Shown in pieces: positions 35,940 to 45,018 of a stretch of DNA of 64,000 bases. Position 1 is the first letter of the stretch, and each line of letters starts with the position of its first letter. The stretch is from assembly GCA_965657335.1 (NCBI GenBank), contig CBFHOH010000006.1:1-64000 (forward strand), read 5' to 3'. The stretch comes from UBA4582 sp965657335 (lineage in GTDB: Bacteria; Pseudomonadota; Gammaproteobacteria; Pseudomonadales; Azotimanducaceae). The notes under the pieces are model-generated. The model was given only the letters and a program-made list of their open reading frames with translations. It made no database searches and was not told the origin of the DNA. Both the position numbers and the translations under genes were made by a program.

Positions 35940-37010
35940 CTAGATGTAAGTGCCCGCCAGTGCTTCAGCTATCCCCGGTACGGCCTGAATGCCGCCGCGC
36001 TTGCCATCTCGTGCGTTGCCCCGGCCAAAATCATCTGGCATCGCGCGGCCATCGTGCAGCGTTAACCAAAGCCTGAGTAAATGCCGCTTTTTAGCAGGGT
36101 CATCGTGGTCTTCGTAGGCCGTTCTCGAATGAAATGTGGTGTAATTACACACCATCTGGATATCCCCCGGGCGAAAGTCCATGTTCAGCGCAAAACCGGG
36201 TTCGTGCGCAATCGTATCGACGAGGTCGAGGAATTCAATCTGCTCCGGCGTGTGTGCAGGTACGTCGTTATGTCGGTCGGCTGAGTCGAGGAATGTGCGG
36301 ACATAACGCACAGCGAGATATCCATCTTTTTCAACGGCAAGGCGAGTTTTATAATACGGTGCCTCTCCGGGTTGTTCTTCGTTGCGTCGATCATAGCACC
36401 ACTCTTCAAACCAGAGATGTGCAAGGTCCGGTCGACGTTTCATCACTTCGTTATAGGCGCTGGTTGTCGAGGCGACTCTACTCAAGCCGCCGCTCTTGGC
36501 TGTTTGAAGGCACAGCAAGCCCACAACATCTGAACTGTCAGTATGAAAAGGAAGTCTTAGCCTAGTCTGATAACCGCGAGCACCACTATCTTTTCTAAAA
36601 TCGACGCCTTCGTCGGTGACGTGCCCGAGCAAGTGACCACGTGCGTTCTGAGACACCGGTCTGCCGAGATGTAGGCCGATGCCCCAATAAGCGAATGCAG
36701 CATCACGTTCTCCCAGCTCTTCAAGCGGGAGTCCACGTAGCAACCAAAATCCGCGACCATGATCCAGCTCACGTGCCATTTCCTTCAGACGATTGCCGAG
36801 CGTCGGTAAGGGAAAGTCTTCAATTTTCATTTCTAGCATGCTGATGCGCAGGCGATTAACCTGCGCGATGGCCTGCCGAATTTCATCAATTTCGCCATGA
36901 GTTAACAATTCAACCCAACTGTCATCGTTCTGCAGATCTCTGCCGTACCAAGCGGCAGGGCTATTAACTAGATCCGATAACAAGGGTGCCGTGCTTGATT
37001 CACTCATCAT
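35940..37010 (-). CDS. TauD/TfdA family Fe(II)/2-oxoglutarate dioxygenase
   Basis: A 356-residue protein. HTD of the facial triad occurs in LPFHTDSSDVVGLLCLQ; SGGLSRVASTTSAYNEV follows as in TauD-like oxygenases; the distal His is in TTFHSRTAYED and the 2OG Arg in HLLRLWL. The N-terminal part (MKIEDFPLPTLG, GRGFWLLRGLP) resembles the gamma-butyrobetaine/clavaminate-type group. ATG at 37010 or 37007 is preferred over 37049. It sits between a PhyH gene and another TauD gene in the same direction, an unusual set of three 2OG oxygenases in a row. Confidence 0.88.
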   Translation of the reverse strand: MMSESSTAPLLSDLVNSPAAWYGRDLQNDDSWVELLTHGEIDEIRQAIAQVNRLRISMLEMKIEDFPLPTLGNRLKEMARELDHGRGFWLLRGLPLEELGERDAAFAYWGIGLHLGRPVSQNARGHLLGHVTDEGVDFRKDSGARGYQTRLRLPFHTDSSDVVGLLCLQTAKSGGLSRVASTTSAYNEVMKRRPDLAHLWFEEWCYDRRNEEQPGEAPYYKTRLAVEKDGYLAVRYVRTFLDSADRHNDVPAHTPEQIEFLDLVDTIAHEPGFALNMDFRPGDIQMVCNYTTFHSRTAYEDHDDPAKKRHLLRLWLTLHDGRAMPDDFGRGNARDGKRGGIQAVPGIAEALAGTYI

Positions 37011-37103
37011 TTTCCCCACTAAAGTTTGCCAATCGGTTTGCCTACACAAGGCGAATTGAGTTAACGCAACAAATCTTCTTTGCCTTGATAAATCTAGGTC
37101 GAA

Positions 37104-37964
37104 TTACTGGGGGCGCTCCCCCTGCACGATTACTCTGTGCATGTGCCGTCTTTTGCCTTGATAATCATTCAGCGCATTGTGAAAAACACATCGGTTGTCC
37201 CACATGGCCAGAGAACCTTGCTGCCATTTGAATCGAGTGACGTACTTGTCCTGAGTACAAATGCCGGTCAGATGTTTAAATAACGGAACGCTTTCTTCTC
37301 TTGTCCAGCCTTTGATGCGATGGGTGTGGGGTAATGAGCAAAAGACGCTCTTTTCACCCGTCTCTACATGCGTTCTTATCAAGGGATGTTCGACTTCTTG
37401 TTCCGCAAAATCCTCAGCGCCGCCATAGTCTTTTGCCATTTCACTGCGAGCCGCCGCCTGTTTATAGCTGCCTTCTCTACCATGAACGAGTTTAGGAGAA
37501 TAGATGCCTGATTCATTTTCGAGCATGCTTTTGAGACCGTCACTCAAGTCGTGGAACGCTTGCGTTGCATCGGCAAATAGGGTGTCACCACCCACATCCG
37601 GTACCTCAACAGCGTAAAGCACGGTGGCTTTTGGCGGTCGCTCGACGTAGGAAGTATCTGTGTGCCAGGCGCCGCCAAAATTAAGTTCTGCATCGGTTTC
37701 TTTGATAATAGGTATGACGTTGGGGTTCGAGTCAACAGCGCTCATAAAAGGATACACATCCAATGCGCCAAAGTTAGCTGCAAAATCCGCTTGCTGGGTC
37801 GGTGTTAGGCTTTGATCTCTAAAAAACACAACATGGTGCTTCAACCAGACCGTATTAATTTCTTTCACAGCTAGCGCAGCCAATGGTTTTGAGAGATCGA
37901 TACCTGTAATGATCGCACCAACCGGGCCGACATCTGTATCAACCTGTATCGTTTCGTAACCCAT
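37104..37964 (-). CDS. TauD/TfdA family dioxygenase (taurine/2,4-D type)
   Basis: A 286-residue classical TauD/TfdA protein. GAIITGIDLSKPL is the N-terminal signature; VVFFRDQSLTP follows; AWHTDTSYVERPPKATVLYA carries HxD; VHGREGSYKQ and PLIRTHVETGEKSVF are the family blocks; MWDNRCVFHNALNDY has the distal His; and RRHMHRVIVQGERP the 2OG-binding Arg. Such enzymes cleave sulfonates, aryloxyacetates or similar by hydroxylation next to the heteroatom. It starts ATG 37964, divergent from the isocitrate/isopropylmalate dehydrogenase-like gene 103 bases away. First gene of the three-oxygenase run. Confidence 0.92.
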   Translation of the reverse strand: MGYETIQVDTDVGPVGAIITGIDLSKPLAALAVKEINTVWLKHHVVFFRDQSLTPTQQADFAANFGALDVYPFMSAVDSNPNVIPIIKETDAELNFGGAWHTDTSYVERPPKATVLYAVEVPDVGGDTLFADATQAFHDLSDGLKSMLENESGIYSPKLVHGREGSYKQAAARSEMAKDYGGAEDFAEQEVEHPLIRTHVETGEKSVFCSLPHTHRIKGWTREESVPLFKHLTGICTQDKYVTRFKWQQGSLAMWDNRCVFHNALNDYQGKRRHMHRVIVQGERPQ

Positions 37965-38067
37965 AGCTAAATACCCCCCTTTTAGTAAATACTACGCCTT
38001 ATTGAGATAAAACATAACAAATTCGTTGACAGAAAAGGTCAAATAAATCGGTAGGAAGTGTAGGGAT

Positions 38068-39135
38068 ATGAAAAATAAAAAAGTTGTCGTAGTAGATGGG
38101 GACGATGCATCACCTGAGGTGATGATCCCTGCGGTTAATATTCTAGAGCAAATGGGGTTGCCCATCACCTTTGAGCGACCGCTCATTGGTCAGCAAGCGC
38201 TAGATGCTGGTGTGAATGCGTTTCCCGATGAGGCAAGAGAAGCAATAGATAAATCAGACGCTACTTTCTTTGGATCAACTGGTGGAGCAAGCACGGCTGC
38301 ACTTTTTTATCTTAGATGGGGCAAACAAACTTATGCAAACGTGAGACCTTGTCTTTGGACCCCAGGCTACAACTCACCACTTGCAAACCCCGTTGGCATT
38401 GACTTCACAATTATCCGCGAGAATCTCGAAGACCTTTACCTTGGGCTTGAAGGGGATATTGAGGACCTGCAGGGGCTCAATTTTTTCTCAAAACATGCGC
38501 GTGCGCCATTATCCGAGTTGTCACCGGGAAAATATGCCATCAAAGCGATTACTGAAGCAGGCTCAGAGCGAGTCATTCGCTTCGCATTTGAACTGGCAAG
38601 AAAACGCAATACAAAAAAACGCGTCACGGTCACCTGTAAATACAATATGTTGAGCACCTCAGACGGTTTGTTTCTTGAAATTGCTAACGATATCTCGAAG
38701 GAATATCCTGATATCGAATATGATCATTACATTATCGATGATTTTCTTTGCAGAATGATTACAAAGCCCCAACACTTTGATGTGATAGTGATGCCAAACC
38801 TCTACGGCGATATTATGTCTGACGGTGCTGCTGGACTTATCGGCGGCCTTGGCCTTGCACCTTCGGGTTGCTATGGAGAGGATTATGCTTATTTTGAATC
38901 TGCACATGGTTCAGCGCCAGACATTGCCGGCAAAAACGTGATTAACCCGACCGCAACGCTACTTTCAGCGGCAATGTTGTTGGAACATTTGTCGTTTGAC
39001 CAAGAGGCTGCGCGGCTTGTTGATGCTGTGAGGCGGGTCTACGAAAGTGCAGCAGTACTAACGCCTGATCAGGGTGGGTCGGGCACAACAACGGGCTTCT
39101 GTGAAGCGGTGTCAGAATGTTTAGCTAAAAGTTAG
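38068..39135 (+). CDS. isocitrate/isopropylmalate dehydrogenase family protein
   Basis: A 355-residue beta-decarboxylating dehydrogenase. VVVDGDDASPEVMIPAV opens the fold (normally GDGIGPE; here GDDASPE). Then come the substrate Arg region ANVRPCLW and IIRENLEDLYLGLEG, the catalytic Lys in VTCKYNMLSTSDGLF, the metal-Asp signature MPNLYGDIMSDGAAGLIGGLG, and the cofactor loop ESAHGSAPDIAGK. The changes in the first motif and the RPCLWTPGYNSPL loop suggest a substrate other than isocitrate or isopropylmalate, such as a tartrate- or homoisocitrate-like acid. Monocistronic. Confidence 0.88.
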   Translation: MKNKKVVVVDGDDASPEVMIPAVNILEQMGLPITFERPLIGQQALDAGVNAFPDEAREAIDKSDATFFGSTGGASTAALFYLRWGKQTYANVRPCLWTPGYNSPLANPVGIDFTIIRENLEDLYLGLEGDIEDLQGLNFFSKHARAPLSELSPGKYAIKAITEAGSERVIRFAFELARKRNTKKRVTVTCKYNMLSTSDGLFLEIANDISKEYPDIEYDHYIIDDFLCRMITKPQHFDVIVMPNLYGDIMSDGAAGLIGGLGLAPSGCYGEDYAYFESAHGSAPDIAGKNVINPTATLLSAAMLLEHLSFDQEAARLVDAVRRVYESAAVLTPDQGGSGTTTGFCEAVSECLAKS

Positions 39136-39215
39136 TTTCGTCGCTGTAAGCAAGCATGCAGGACAAGGTAGATAGTCGGTGCAATCAACACCGGAAGATT
39201 CACTTGCAGGCATAT

Positions 39216-40013
39216 TTAAGGGTTTTCGCTTTTAGCTCGATGTCCCAAAATGAAAAGTGCGGTTTGGTGTGTGAATTTTATGGTGCCTTCTTCATCTCTC
39301 GCGTTAAGCCCGGTCTGATCGGTTGTGATGCTGTGCCTGAATCTTGATCTTATTGCTTCTTTTTCGATATCACTTGGGCCGCCATGGATCAGCCATTGCT
39401 CTACCTCATAGTCCATAGTGCTGAACCGGCTGCTTTCAATGACCAGCCCTGTCGCGTCAAAGAGGTTTTGAAAGTCAGATTTGGATATGCACCTTACATG
39501 GGTGGGGTCACACAATTGTTCCAGTTCATCGTGATTTGATGCTTTTGTTGCATCTTCGTTACCTAAAATATCTGCAATAAGGATCTCCCCTTCGGGTTTG
39601 AGCACGCGCGCCATTTCATTTAGCACCTGCTCAGGTTCGGAGAAATGATGGAACGCTGCGCGGCAACTCACTGTATCGAAAGCGTCGTTTTCGAAAGGTA
39701 TTTCTAAAGCGGACCCAAAGGTAAATTCAATATTGTCTATGCCGAGCTTGCTGGCTTCTGTGCGACCAATATCAAGCAAGTTCTCTGTCACATCTAATCC
39801 TGTTGCATGTTTAGCTTGGCGGGCAAAAGCCATGGTTAACCGGCCTGGGCCGCAGGCAACGTCCAGCGTTTGACTGCTTCGGCTTGTTTTGGTCAGCTTT
39901 ACTAAACCGTTCATTGCGCGTGCGTCTTTGGCTTGGTTCGTTTGAGCATACTCATTCGCTTGACGGTTGAACTGTTTTTGAATTTTTTGTGTGTGCGAGT
40001 CGAGTGATTTCAT
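39216..40013 (-). CDS. class I SAM-dependent methyltransferase
   Basis: A 265-residue UbiE/COQ5-like methyltransferase. Motif I is TLDVACGPGRLTMAFARQA, followed by TGLDVTENLLDIGR (acidic loop), FGSALEIPFENDAFDTVSCRAAFHHF and VLKPEGEILIADILGNED. Start ATG 40013 is preferred; the frame extends to 40100 but the extra head is low-complexity. Convergent with the dehydrogenase gene and divergent from the CYP153-like gene. Substrate unknown; a catabolic or ubiquinone-like small molecule is possible. Confidence 0.85.
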   Translation of the reverse strand: MKSLDSHTQKIQKQFNRQANEYAQTNQAKDARAMNGLVKLTKTSRSSQTLDVACGPGRLTMAFARQAKHATGLDVTENLLDIGRTEASKLGIDNIEFTFGSALEIPFENDAFDTVSCRAAFHHFSEPEQVLNEMARVLKPEGEILIADILGNEDATKASNHDELEQLCDPTHVRCISKSDFQNLFDATGLVIESSRFSTMDYEVEQWLIHGGPSDIEKEAIRSRFRHSITTDQTGLNARDEEGTIKFTHQTALFILGHRAKSENP

Positions 40014-40139
40014 TGTGTTTTTCTGTTTTGGTTTAAGAGAGTGATCAATGGCCATCAGTTTACCTGAGTTCGTCTCATTTGCCTTCCTCCGAAAAGACAT
40101 GGATACTCAGAAAGAAGACCTAACAAGGGGACAAAGGCC

Positions 40140-41435
40140 ATGAGCGAAATGATACTTGACGCAAATCACCTGCCAGACCCGGCAACGGTACCTATTGAAG
40201 AGATAGATGTCAGTCATCCGATTCTACTTCAACAGGATCTTTGGCAACCCTACTTCAAACGCATGCGCGCCGAAGATCCCGTACATTACTGTAAAGAAAG
40301 CATGTTCGGTCCTTACTGGTCGGTGACTAAATTTAACGACATCATGGAAATCGAAAAGAACCACGATGTTTTTTCTTCGGAAAAAGATATTACAATTTTC
40401 GATCAATCCATGTTGGATGCCTTGGGCGTCCAGCGCAGACGGCGCGATACTTCTAGTTTCATTGGCATGGATCCGCCTATGCATGATGAACAGCGTAAGG
40501 CGGTTCAGGGTGTGGTCGTGCCCCGTAATCTTGCAAAACTCGAAGGACTTATCCGGCAACGGGTGATTAATATTCTTGACTCGCTGCCACTGAACGAAGA
40601 ATTTAATTGGGTTGAAAAGGTGAGTATTGAGTTAACCACGCAGATGCTCGCGACGCTGTTTGATTTCCCGCTAGAGGATAGATACAAATTAACCTATTGG
40701 TCAGACGTGGCGACTTCGTTGCCAGAGCTGGGCATTGGCGTGCCGGGGTTGACTCGGGAGGCCCAGGAGGATGCGCTCGAGGACTGTCTCGCCACAATGC
40801 GTAAGCTATGGGCGCAGCGCGCGAACATGCCTGCGGACAACGGTATAGATCTTTTATCGATGCTCGCGCATAACGAAGCAACGCACGATATGGACGATGA
40901 TATGTTCCTCGGCAATCTCACGTTACTCATTGTTGGTGGCAATGATACGACCCGTAATTCTATTTCGGGTGGTGTCTTGGCTCTTAACCAGAACCCTGCT
41001 GAATACGATAAGTTGCGGGCTAATCCTGCGCTTATTCCAGGGATGGTGTCAGAAATTATCCGTTGGCAGACACCGCTTTCTCATATGCGCCGAACAGCCA
41101 CGCGTGATTTTGAGTTCCGTGGTAAACAAATCAAGCAAGGCGACAAGGTCGTCATGTGGTACATCTCGGGTAACCGTGATGACGAGGCAATCGATCGTGC
41201 TGATGAATTTCTCATTGATCGTACAAATCCACGACACCACGTCTCGTTTGGTTTTGGCATTCACCGATGCATGGGCAATCGGCTTGCAGAAATGCAGCTG
41301 CGGGTTTTGTGGGAGGAAATCATGCAGCGTTTTTATAAAATTGAGCTGGTCGGTGAGCCGGAGCGGATTGTGTCGAACTTTATCAAGGGTTACACAGATT
41401 TGCCGGTGAAACTGATGCCAAAAAGCGCGTCGTAA
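40140..41435 (+). CDS. cytochrome P450, CYP153-like terminal hydroxylase
   Basis: A 431-residue soluble P450. The I-helix is LIVGGNDTTRNSISGGVLAL, ExxR is SEIIRWQTPLSHMRRTA, and the heme loop is FGFGIHRCMGNRLAEMQL with Cys377. These three blocks match the CYP153 family closely as I know it: GGNDTTRNS, IIRWQTPL-HMRRTA, GDKVVMWYISGNRD. CYP153 enzymes hydroxylate the terminal carbon of alkanes or fatty acids and usually sit beside a ferredoxin and a ferredoxin reductase, which are not adjacent here. Start ATG follows AGGGGAC. A perfect hairpin follows the gene at 41567-41595. Confidence 0.88.
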   Translation: MSEMILDANHLPDPATVPIEEIDVSHPILLQQDLWQPYFKRMRAEDPVHYCKESMFGPYWSVTKFNDIMEIEKNHDVFSSEKDITIFDQSMLDALGVQRRRRDTSSFIGMDPPMHDEQRKAVQGVVVPRNLAKLEGLIRQRVINILDSLPLNEEFNWVEKVSIELTTQMLATLFDFPLEDRYKLTYWSDVATSLPELGIGVPGLTREAQEDALEDCLATMRKLWAQRANMPADNGIDLLSMLAHNEATHDMDDDMFLGNLTLLIVGGNDTTRNSISGGVLALNQNPAEYDKLRANPALIPGMVSEIIRWQTPLSHMRRTATRDFEFRGKQIKQGDKVVMWYISGNRDDEAIDRADEFLIDRTNPRHHVSFGFGIHRCMGNRLAEMQLRVLWEEIMQRFYKIELVGEPERIVSNFIKGYTDLPVKLMPKSAS

Positions 41436-41566
41436 GTTTACCGTTTCGGCACGCAGCTTCGTCTCTGAACTGTATTTGTGCACCAACATTGGCAGTTTAC
41501 GGCGGTTAAATGTTGATAAGTGGGGGCGCTAACAGCTTAATTGGGATCATCATCCTCAAATGATGT

Positions 41567-41595
41567 AGCAGCAAGGCTTTTGAAACCTTGCTGCT
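41567..41595. terminator. bidirectional hairpin terminator between CYP153-like and ZnuD-like genes
   Basis: AGCAGCAAGG (41567-41576) pairs perfectly over 10 bp with CCTTGCTGCT (41586-41595), loop of nine bases. It lies between two convergent genes, 15 bases beyond the receptor's stop and 132 beyond the P450's. A TTTT tract occurs some 10 bases further on the plus strand; the T-tail is weak. Confidence 0.6.
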
Positions 41596-41610
41596 AGTAT
41601 GCAGTTTTCG

Positions 41611-43797
41611 TTATAGCTTGAATCTGAGCCCTACCTTTACGGTACGTCCGGGCTCAGGCGCGAAATTTTTCAGTCGAGACGCATGATTGCGTACTTCTTC
41701 GTCACTGAGGTTGTCGGCCCTCAAGAAGAGTTTAAGTTCTCCTTCGTTGCCTACATTCCAGTGATAATCTGCATACAGAGAAAGTAACGTATATTCATCC
41801 GTTGGAAGCTCGAAGTCGCCTACATTGTCCTGTTCGAACATATTGTTGGCGCGGAGGTGTACAGTCCATTGATCGCCGTAAAATTCGATTTCAGCACCTA
41901 CCTTGGACGCGGGTATTAGCGGAACATTGCCGCCAGCGTCAAACTTAGCACGCACCTGATCGCCAAACACGGACCCGCTAATACCGAATTGCTCTGACTG
42001 ATAAATGTCAAAGCTTACTCGCGCCTCAAGCCCCCTAAATGTGGCGTCACGTGCAGTGAATTCTGCCAGCAGCTGTTCTTCAAATTCCGCACCCGTGACG
42101 TTGAGAAAGATATAGTCATCAATGTTGTTGGCATACGCGTTGATCTCACCTGTGATTGGCCCTGTGTGATAACGATAGCCAAGCTCGACGTTTTGGGCTC
42201 TTTCAGGTGTCAGATTTGGATTGCCGATTTCAAGCAAGTTGGTCGCAGCGTGAAATACTAACGCCTCGTCATCCACTGGCCTACCGCAAGTCGTGTTGTC
42301 GATATTTGCAAATAATTCCTCAACAGACGGTGTGCGCGCAGCATTCGTTATGCCAAAGAAGACGTTAGAAGCGTCATTCATTTCGTAAAGAACACTACCG
42401 CTCGCGCTAAACGCGCGATCGTCTCGCTTGCATTGACCACTTTTCACCTCATTCGTGTCATATCTCAAACCAAGCTCTATATTAAATGAGGCTGTTTGAT
42501 ATCTTTCGAAAGCAAATAGTCCCACGTTTTCAATATCGGATTCAGGTATGAAGCCCTCTTCGCCAGCTGCGACAAAATCATTGTTGGTCAACTGAAGACC
42601 AAAGATGCCAGACCAGTTATCATTTCCGCGGTGGTGTGCAACCACTCGTCCTTCATAACCTTTGTTATCAAACGTGGTTCCTACTTCCGTCTCTCCGTTG
42701 CTAAAAAACTCTACTTCGTCATGCATGTAGTCTGTGTATGCAAGCGCAGCGTTAACAGATTCGATGAAACCCGATCCAAAATTCCGGCTGCCACGAAGGT
42801 CATAACGGACCTTGTCCATTTCCAGCCGTACAAAGTCAACCTCTTCCGCTGCATGTTCCTCTTCCTCTTCACCATCATGGTCTTCTTCCTCTTCGTGCCC
42901 ATGGTTGTGTTCATGTGAACCCGGTGGTAGGCCGTATTCATTCGTCAAGGCTGATACAGAAAAACCAACGAAGCCCTCCTCGCCAACAAAAGAGAAACCT
43001 AATGCGCCGCCGGAAGATTTACCATTCGAGTTGTCAATGAATCCAAAAGTATTTGCCGGGTCTTCTTCCTCTTCCTCATGTTCTTCATCGCCATGCTGCA
43101 TTGCCTCTAAAGTCTCTATCGCTGCGACGTCAAGCGCGAAACCGGGTATTTTTTGGTTATCGTTCTCACGCCTGAAACCCTCAGCATGGATAGCGAAGGT
43201 ACCGCTGCCCGCGTCAATACGAAAAGCCGTGCGATCTTCGTCGTTGTTGAAATTGCGGGTCTGTTCAATAATGAGTTCTGTTGATTCTGGCACGCGATCG
43301 GGTACCCGGCCGTCAATAATGTTGACAATCCCGCCGATGGCGCCGCTACCATAGAGCAGGCTAGCCGGACCCCGGACAATTTCGATTCTGTCAGCCAGAC
43401 TCACATCCACTGATTCAGCATGGTCAGGACTTTGATTGGCAACGTCGGTTGTGCCAACGCCATTTTGTAAAATGCCGACTCGGTTGCCGGCATGCCCGCG
43501 AATGATAGGGTGACCAACGCCAGGCCCGAAAGACGCGCTGTTAATGCCGATCTCTCCTTGCAGCGTGCCCCCGAGTGTATTGCTAACATCCTCCAGCAGG
43601 GCTTCGCCAGAGAGGATGTTAATCGGTTGTGAGGTTTCAGCAGCTGTTTGAACAAAAGGCATGCTGATCACCACTTCCTCCATTAAATGGTTGTGCGCTT
43701 CACGGTGTGCTTCGCTCGATTGCGCTTGGGCTTGGAAACTTAATATGGAAAGAACCAGCGGGATGCTGTGTTTCTTTATGTCTAACATTGTGTTCAC
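41611..43797 (-). CDS. ZnuD-like TonB-dependent receptor with His/Glu-rich metal loops
   Basis: A 728-residue outer-membrane receptor with a signal peptide (IPLVLSILSFQAQA, cleavage after AQA). The plug is complete: QPINILSGEALLEDVSNTLGG, then IIRGHAGNRVGILQNGV and EIVRGPASLLYGSGAIGGIVN. The barrel ends in PGRTVKVGLRFKL. Two external-loop stretches are strongly metal-binding in character: about residues 230-246 (HGDEEHEEEEED) and 290-316 (HEHNHGHEEEED, HDGEEEEEH). His-rich loops are the hallmark of ZnuD zinc receptors. A Zur-like palindrome lies 44 bases upstream. Together these support zinc (or other divalent metal) import under zinc limitation. Confidence 0.85.
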   Translation of the reverse strand: MNTMLDIKKHSIPLVLSILSFQAQAQSSEAHREAHNHLMEEVVISMPFVQTAAETSQPINILSGEALLEDVSNTLGGTLQGEIGINSASFGPGVGHPIIRGHAGNRVGILQNGVGTTDVANQSPDHAESVDVSLADRIEIVRGPASLLYGSGAIGGIVNIIDGRVPDRVPESTELIIEQTRNFNNDEDRTAFRIDAGSGTFAIHAEGFRRENDNQKIPGFALDVAAIETLEAMQHGDEEHEEEEEDPANTFGFIDNSNGKSSGGALGFSFVGEEGFVGFSVSALTNEYGLPPGSHEHNHGHEEEEDHDGEEEEEHAAEEVDFVRLEMDKVRYDLRGSRNFGSGFIESVNAALAYTDYMHDEVEFFSNGETEVGTTFDNKGYEGRVVAHHRGNDNWSGIFGLQLTNNDFVAAGEEGFIPESDIENVGLFAFERYQTASFNIELGLRYDTNEVKSGQCKRDDRAFSASGSVLYEMNDASNVFFGITNAARTPSVEELFANIDNTTCGRPVDDEALVFHAATNLLEIGNPNLTPERAQNVELGYRYHTGPITGEINAYANNIDDYIFLNVTGAEFEEQLLAEFTARDATFRGLEARVSFDIYQSEQFGISGSVFGDQVRAKFDAGGNVPLIPASKVGAEIEFYGDQWTVHLRANNMFEQDNVGDFELPTDEYTLLSLYADYHWNVGNEGELKLFLRADNLSDEEVRNHASRLKNFAPEPGRTVKVGLRFKL

Positions 43798-43840
43798 GTG
43801 ATTGACCTATTGATATCCTATAAAAATTCGCGGCAATAGT

Positions 43841-43859
43841 AATGTTATAACGTATCATT
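43841..43859. promoter_or_regulatory. Zur-like operator upstream of the ZnuD-like receptor
   Basis: AATGTTATAACGTATCATT is a 19-base interrupted palindrome: outer arms AATG/CATT and inner TA/TA pairs. Its left half matches the gammaproteobacterial Zur box (AATGTTATA...TATAACATT). It lies 44 bases upstream of the receptor start, suiting repression by Zur when zinc is plentiful. The right half is degenerate (CGTATC). Confidence 0.55.
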
Positions 43860-44010
43860 AATCAAGAAAAAATTACGAGGTCTGCGAACAAGGAATTGCG
43901 ATGCGCCAAAAATGAGTGAATTGAAGTTTGCCCGCTGCGAGCAGTGGTTAGATGAAATAGATGTGCGAAGAAGGCAAAAGGCTGGACAGCGGGGCTGTCA
44001 GCCTTGCAAC

Positions 44011-45018
44011 TTATTCCGAGATGCGAACGATCCGAGTGCCGACGTTTCCCCCTGCGAGTAAATCAACAAAGGCGGAAGGTGCCTGAGCCAACCCATCGAA
44101 TTCATCATGATATGGCGTTAGCTCGCCGGATTTGATCCAGCCCTTTATTTCTGTTCTCGCTGTCTCGTACTGGGCAGCATAATCGAACACCAGAAAACCC
44201 TGCATCCGAATTCTTTTATTGACTAACAAGCCGGGAATGCCACTTGGACCGCCTGCGGGACTGCTAGTATCGTATTGAGACACGACACCACAGCAGACTA
44301 TTCGACCATGTGTATTCATTCTGCGTAGAGACATACCAAGAATGTCGCCGCCCGTGTTGTCGAAATAGACGTCCACACCATCAGGGCACGCTTCTTTTAA
44401 CGCCGACCGAAAATCTTCTGACTTGTATGACACAGAGGCGTTACAACCCATTTTGTCGGTCAACAGCTGGCACTTATCTGGTGTGCTAGTGATGCCAACT
44501 GCCCGACATCCCTTGATCTTTGCGATTTGACTGACCAGGTGGCCTACGCTGCCAGCACCCGCAGACACCAACACAGTCTCTTCTTTTTGTGGCTGGCCAA
44601 CTGCCAGTAAACCGAAGTAGGCAGTGAGTCCGTTGGTGCCAAGCGCGCCCAAGTAATGTGCTGGATCAATGTCATCTTGCACTTTTGATAACTGACGGGC
44701 TTTCTGAACAGAGTAATCTTGCCACCCTGTGCCACAAACGACGAGGTCCCCGATATTAAACTCCGCGTTGTTGGATTGCTCGACGCGCGCAACGCCAGTG
44801 CCATTCATCACGATATTGGTTTGGGGTGCGCCAGCATAACTCGCGCTACCTTGAAGCCCGGCGCGTGTTCCTGCGCCTATCGTCACGACTAAAGTTCTGC
44901 AGAGCACATCTTCGCTAGTCTGCAGCTTGGGAACCGGCGCAGATTGCATGCGATAATTCGATTCCGCCAGCTTGCCGCTAGGAAGGGAGTCTATCAGTAC
45001 CTGTCGATTTTCAGTCAT
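44011..45018 (-). CDS. medium-chain NADP-dependent oxidoreductase (CurA/PTGR-like)
   Basis: A 335-residue zinc-independent MDR. LGALGTNGLTAYFGLL and EETVLVSAGAGSVGHLVSQIAKIKGCRAVGI (two blocks) give the nucleotide-binding AGAGSVG motif; GVDVYFDNTGGDILGMSL and IRMQGFLVFDYAAQY follow the family. Zinc ligands of alcohol dehydrogenases are absent. Members reduce alpha,beta-unsaturated ketones or curcumin-like enones using NADPH. Start ATG 45018. It is isolated: the exopolysaccharide locus begins after a 361-base gene-free stretch. Confidence 0.88.
   Translation of the reverse strand: MTENRQVLIDSLPSGKLAESNYRMQSAPVPKLQTSEDVLCRTLVVTIGAGTRAGLQGSASYAGAPQTNIVMNGTGVARVEQSNNAEFNIGDLVVCGTGWQDYSVQKARQLSKVQDDIDPAHYLGALGTNGLTAYFGLLAVGQPQKEETVLVSAGAGSVGHLVSQIAKIKGCRAVGITSTPDKCQLLTDKMGCNASVSYKSEDFRSALKEACPDGVDVYFDNTGGDILGMSLRRMNTHGRIVCCGVVSQYDTSSPAGGPSGIPGLLVNKRIRMQGFLVFDYAAQYETARTEIKGWIKSGELTPYHDEFDGLAQAPSAFVDLLAGGNVGTRIVRISE

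Noticed and set aside
42631..43354. Ser-rich plus-strand frame opposite the ZnuD-like receptor
   Set aside because: Mirror image of the Glu/His-rich loops; no independent coding signal.
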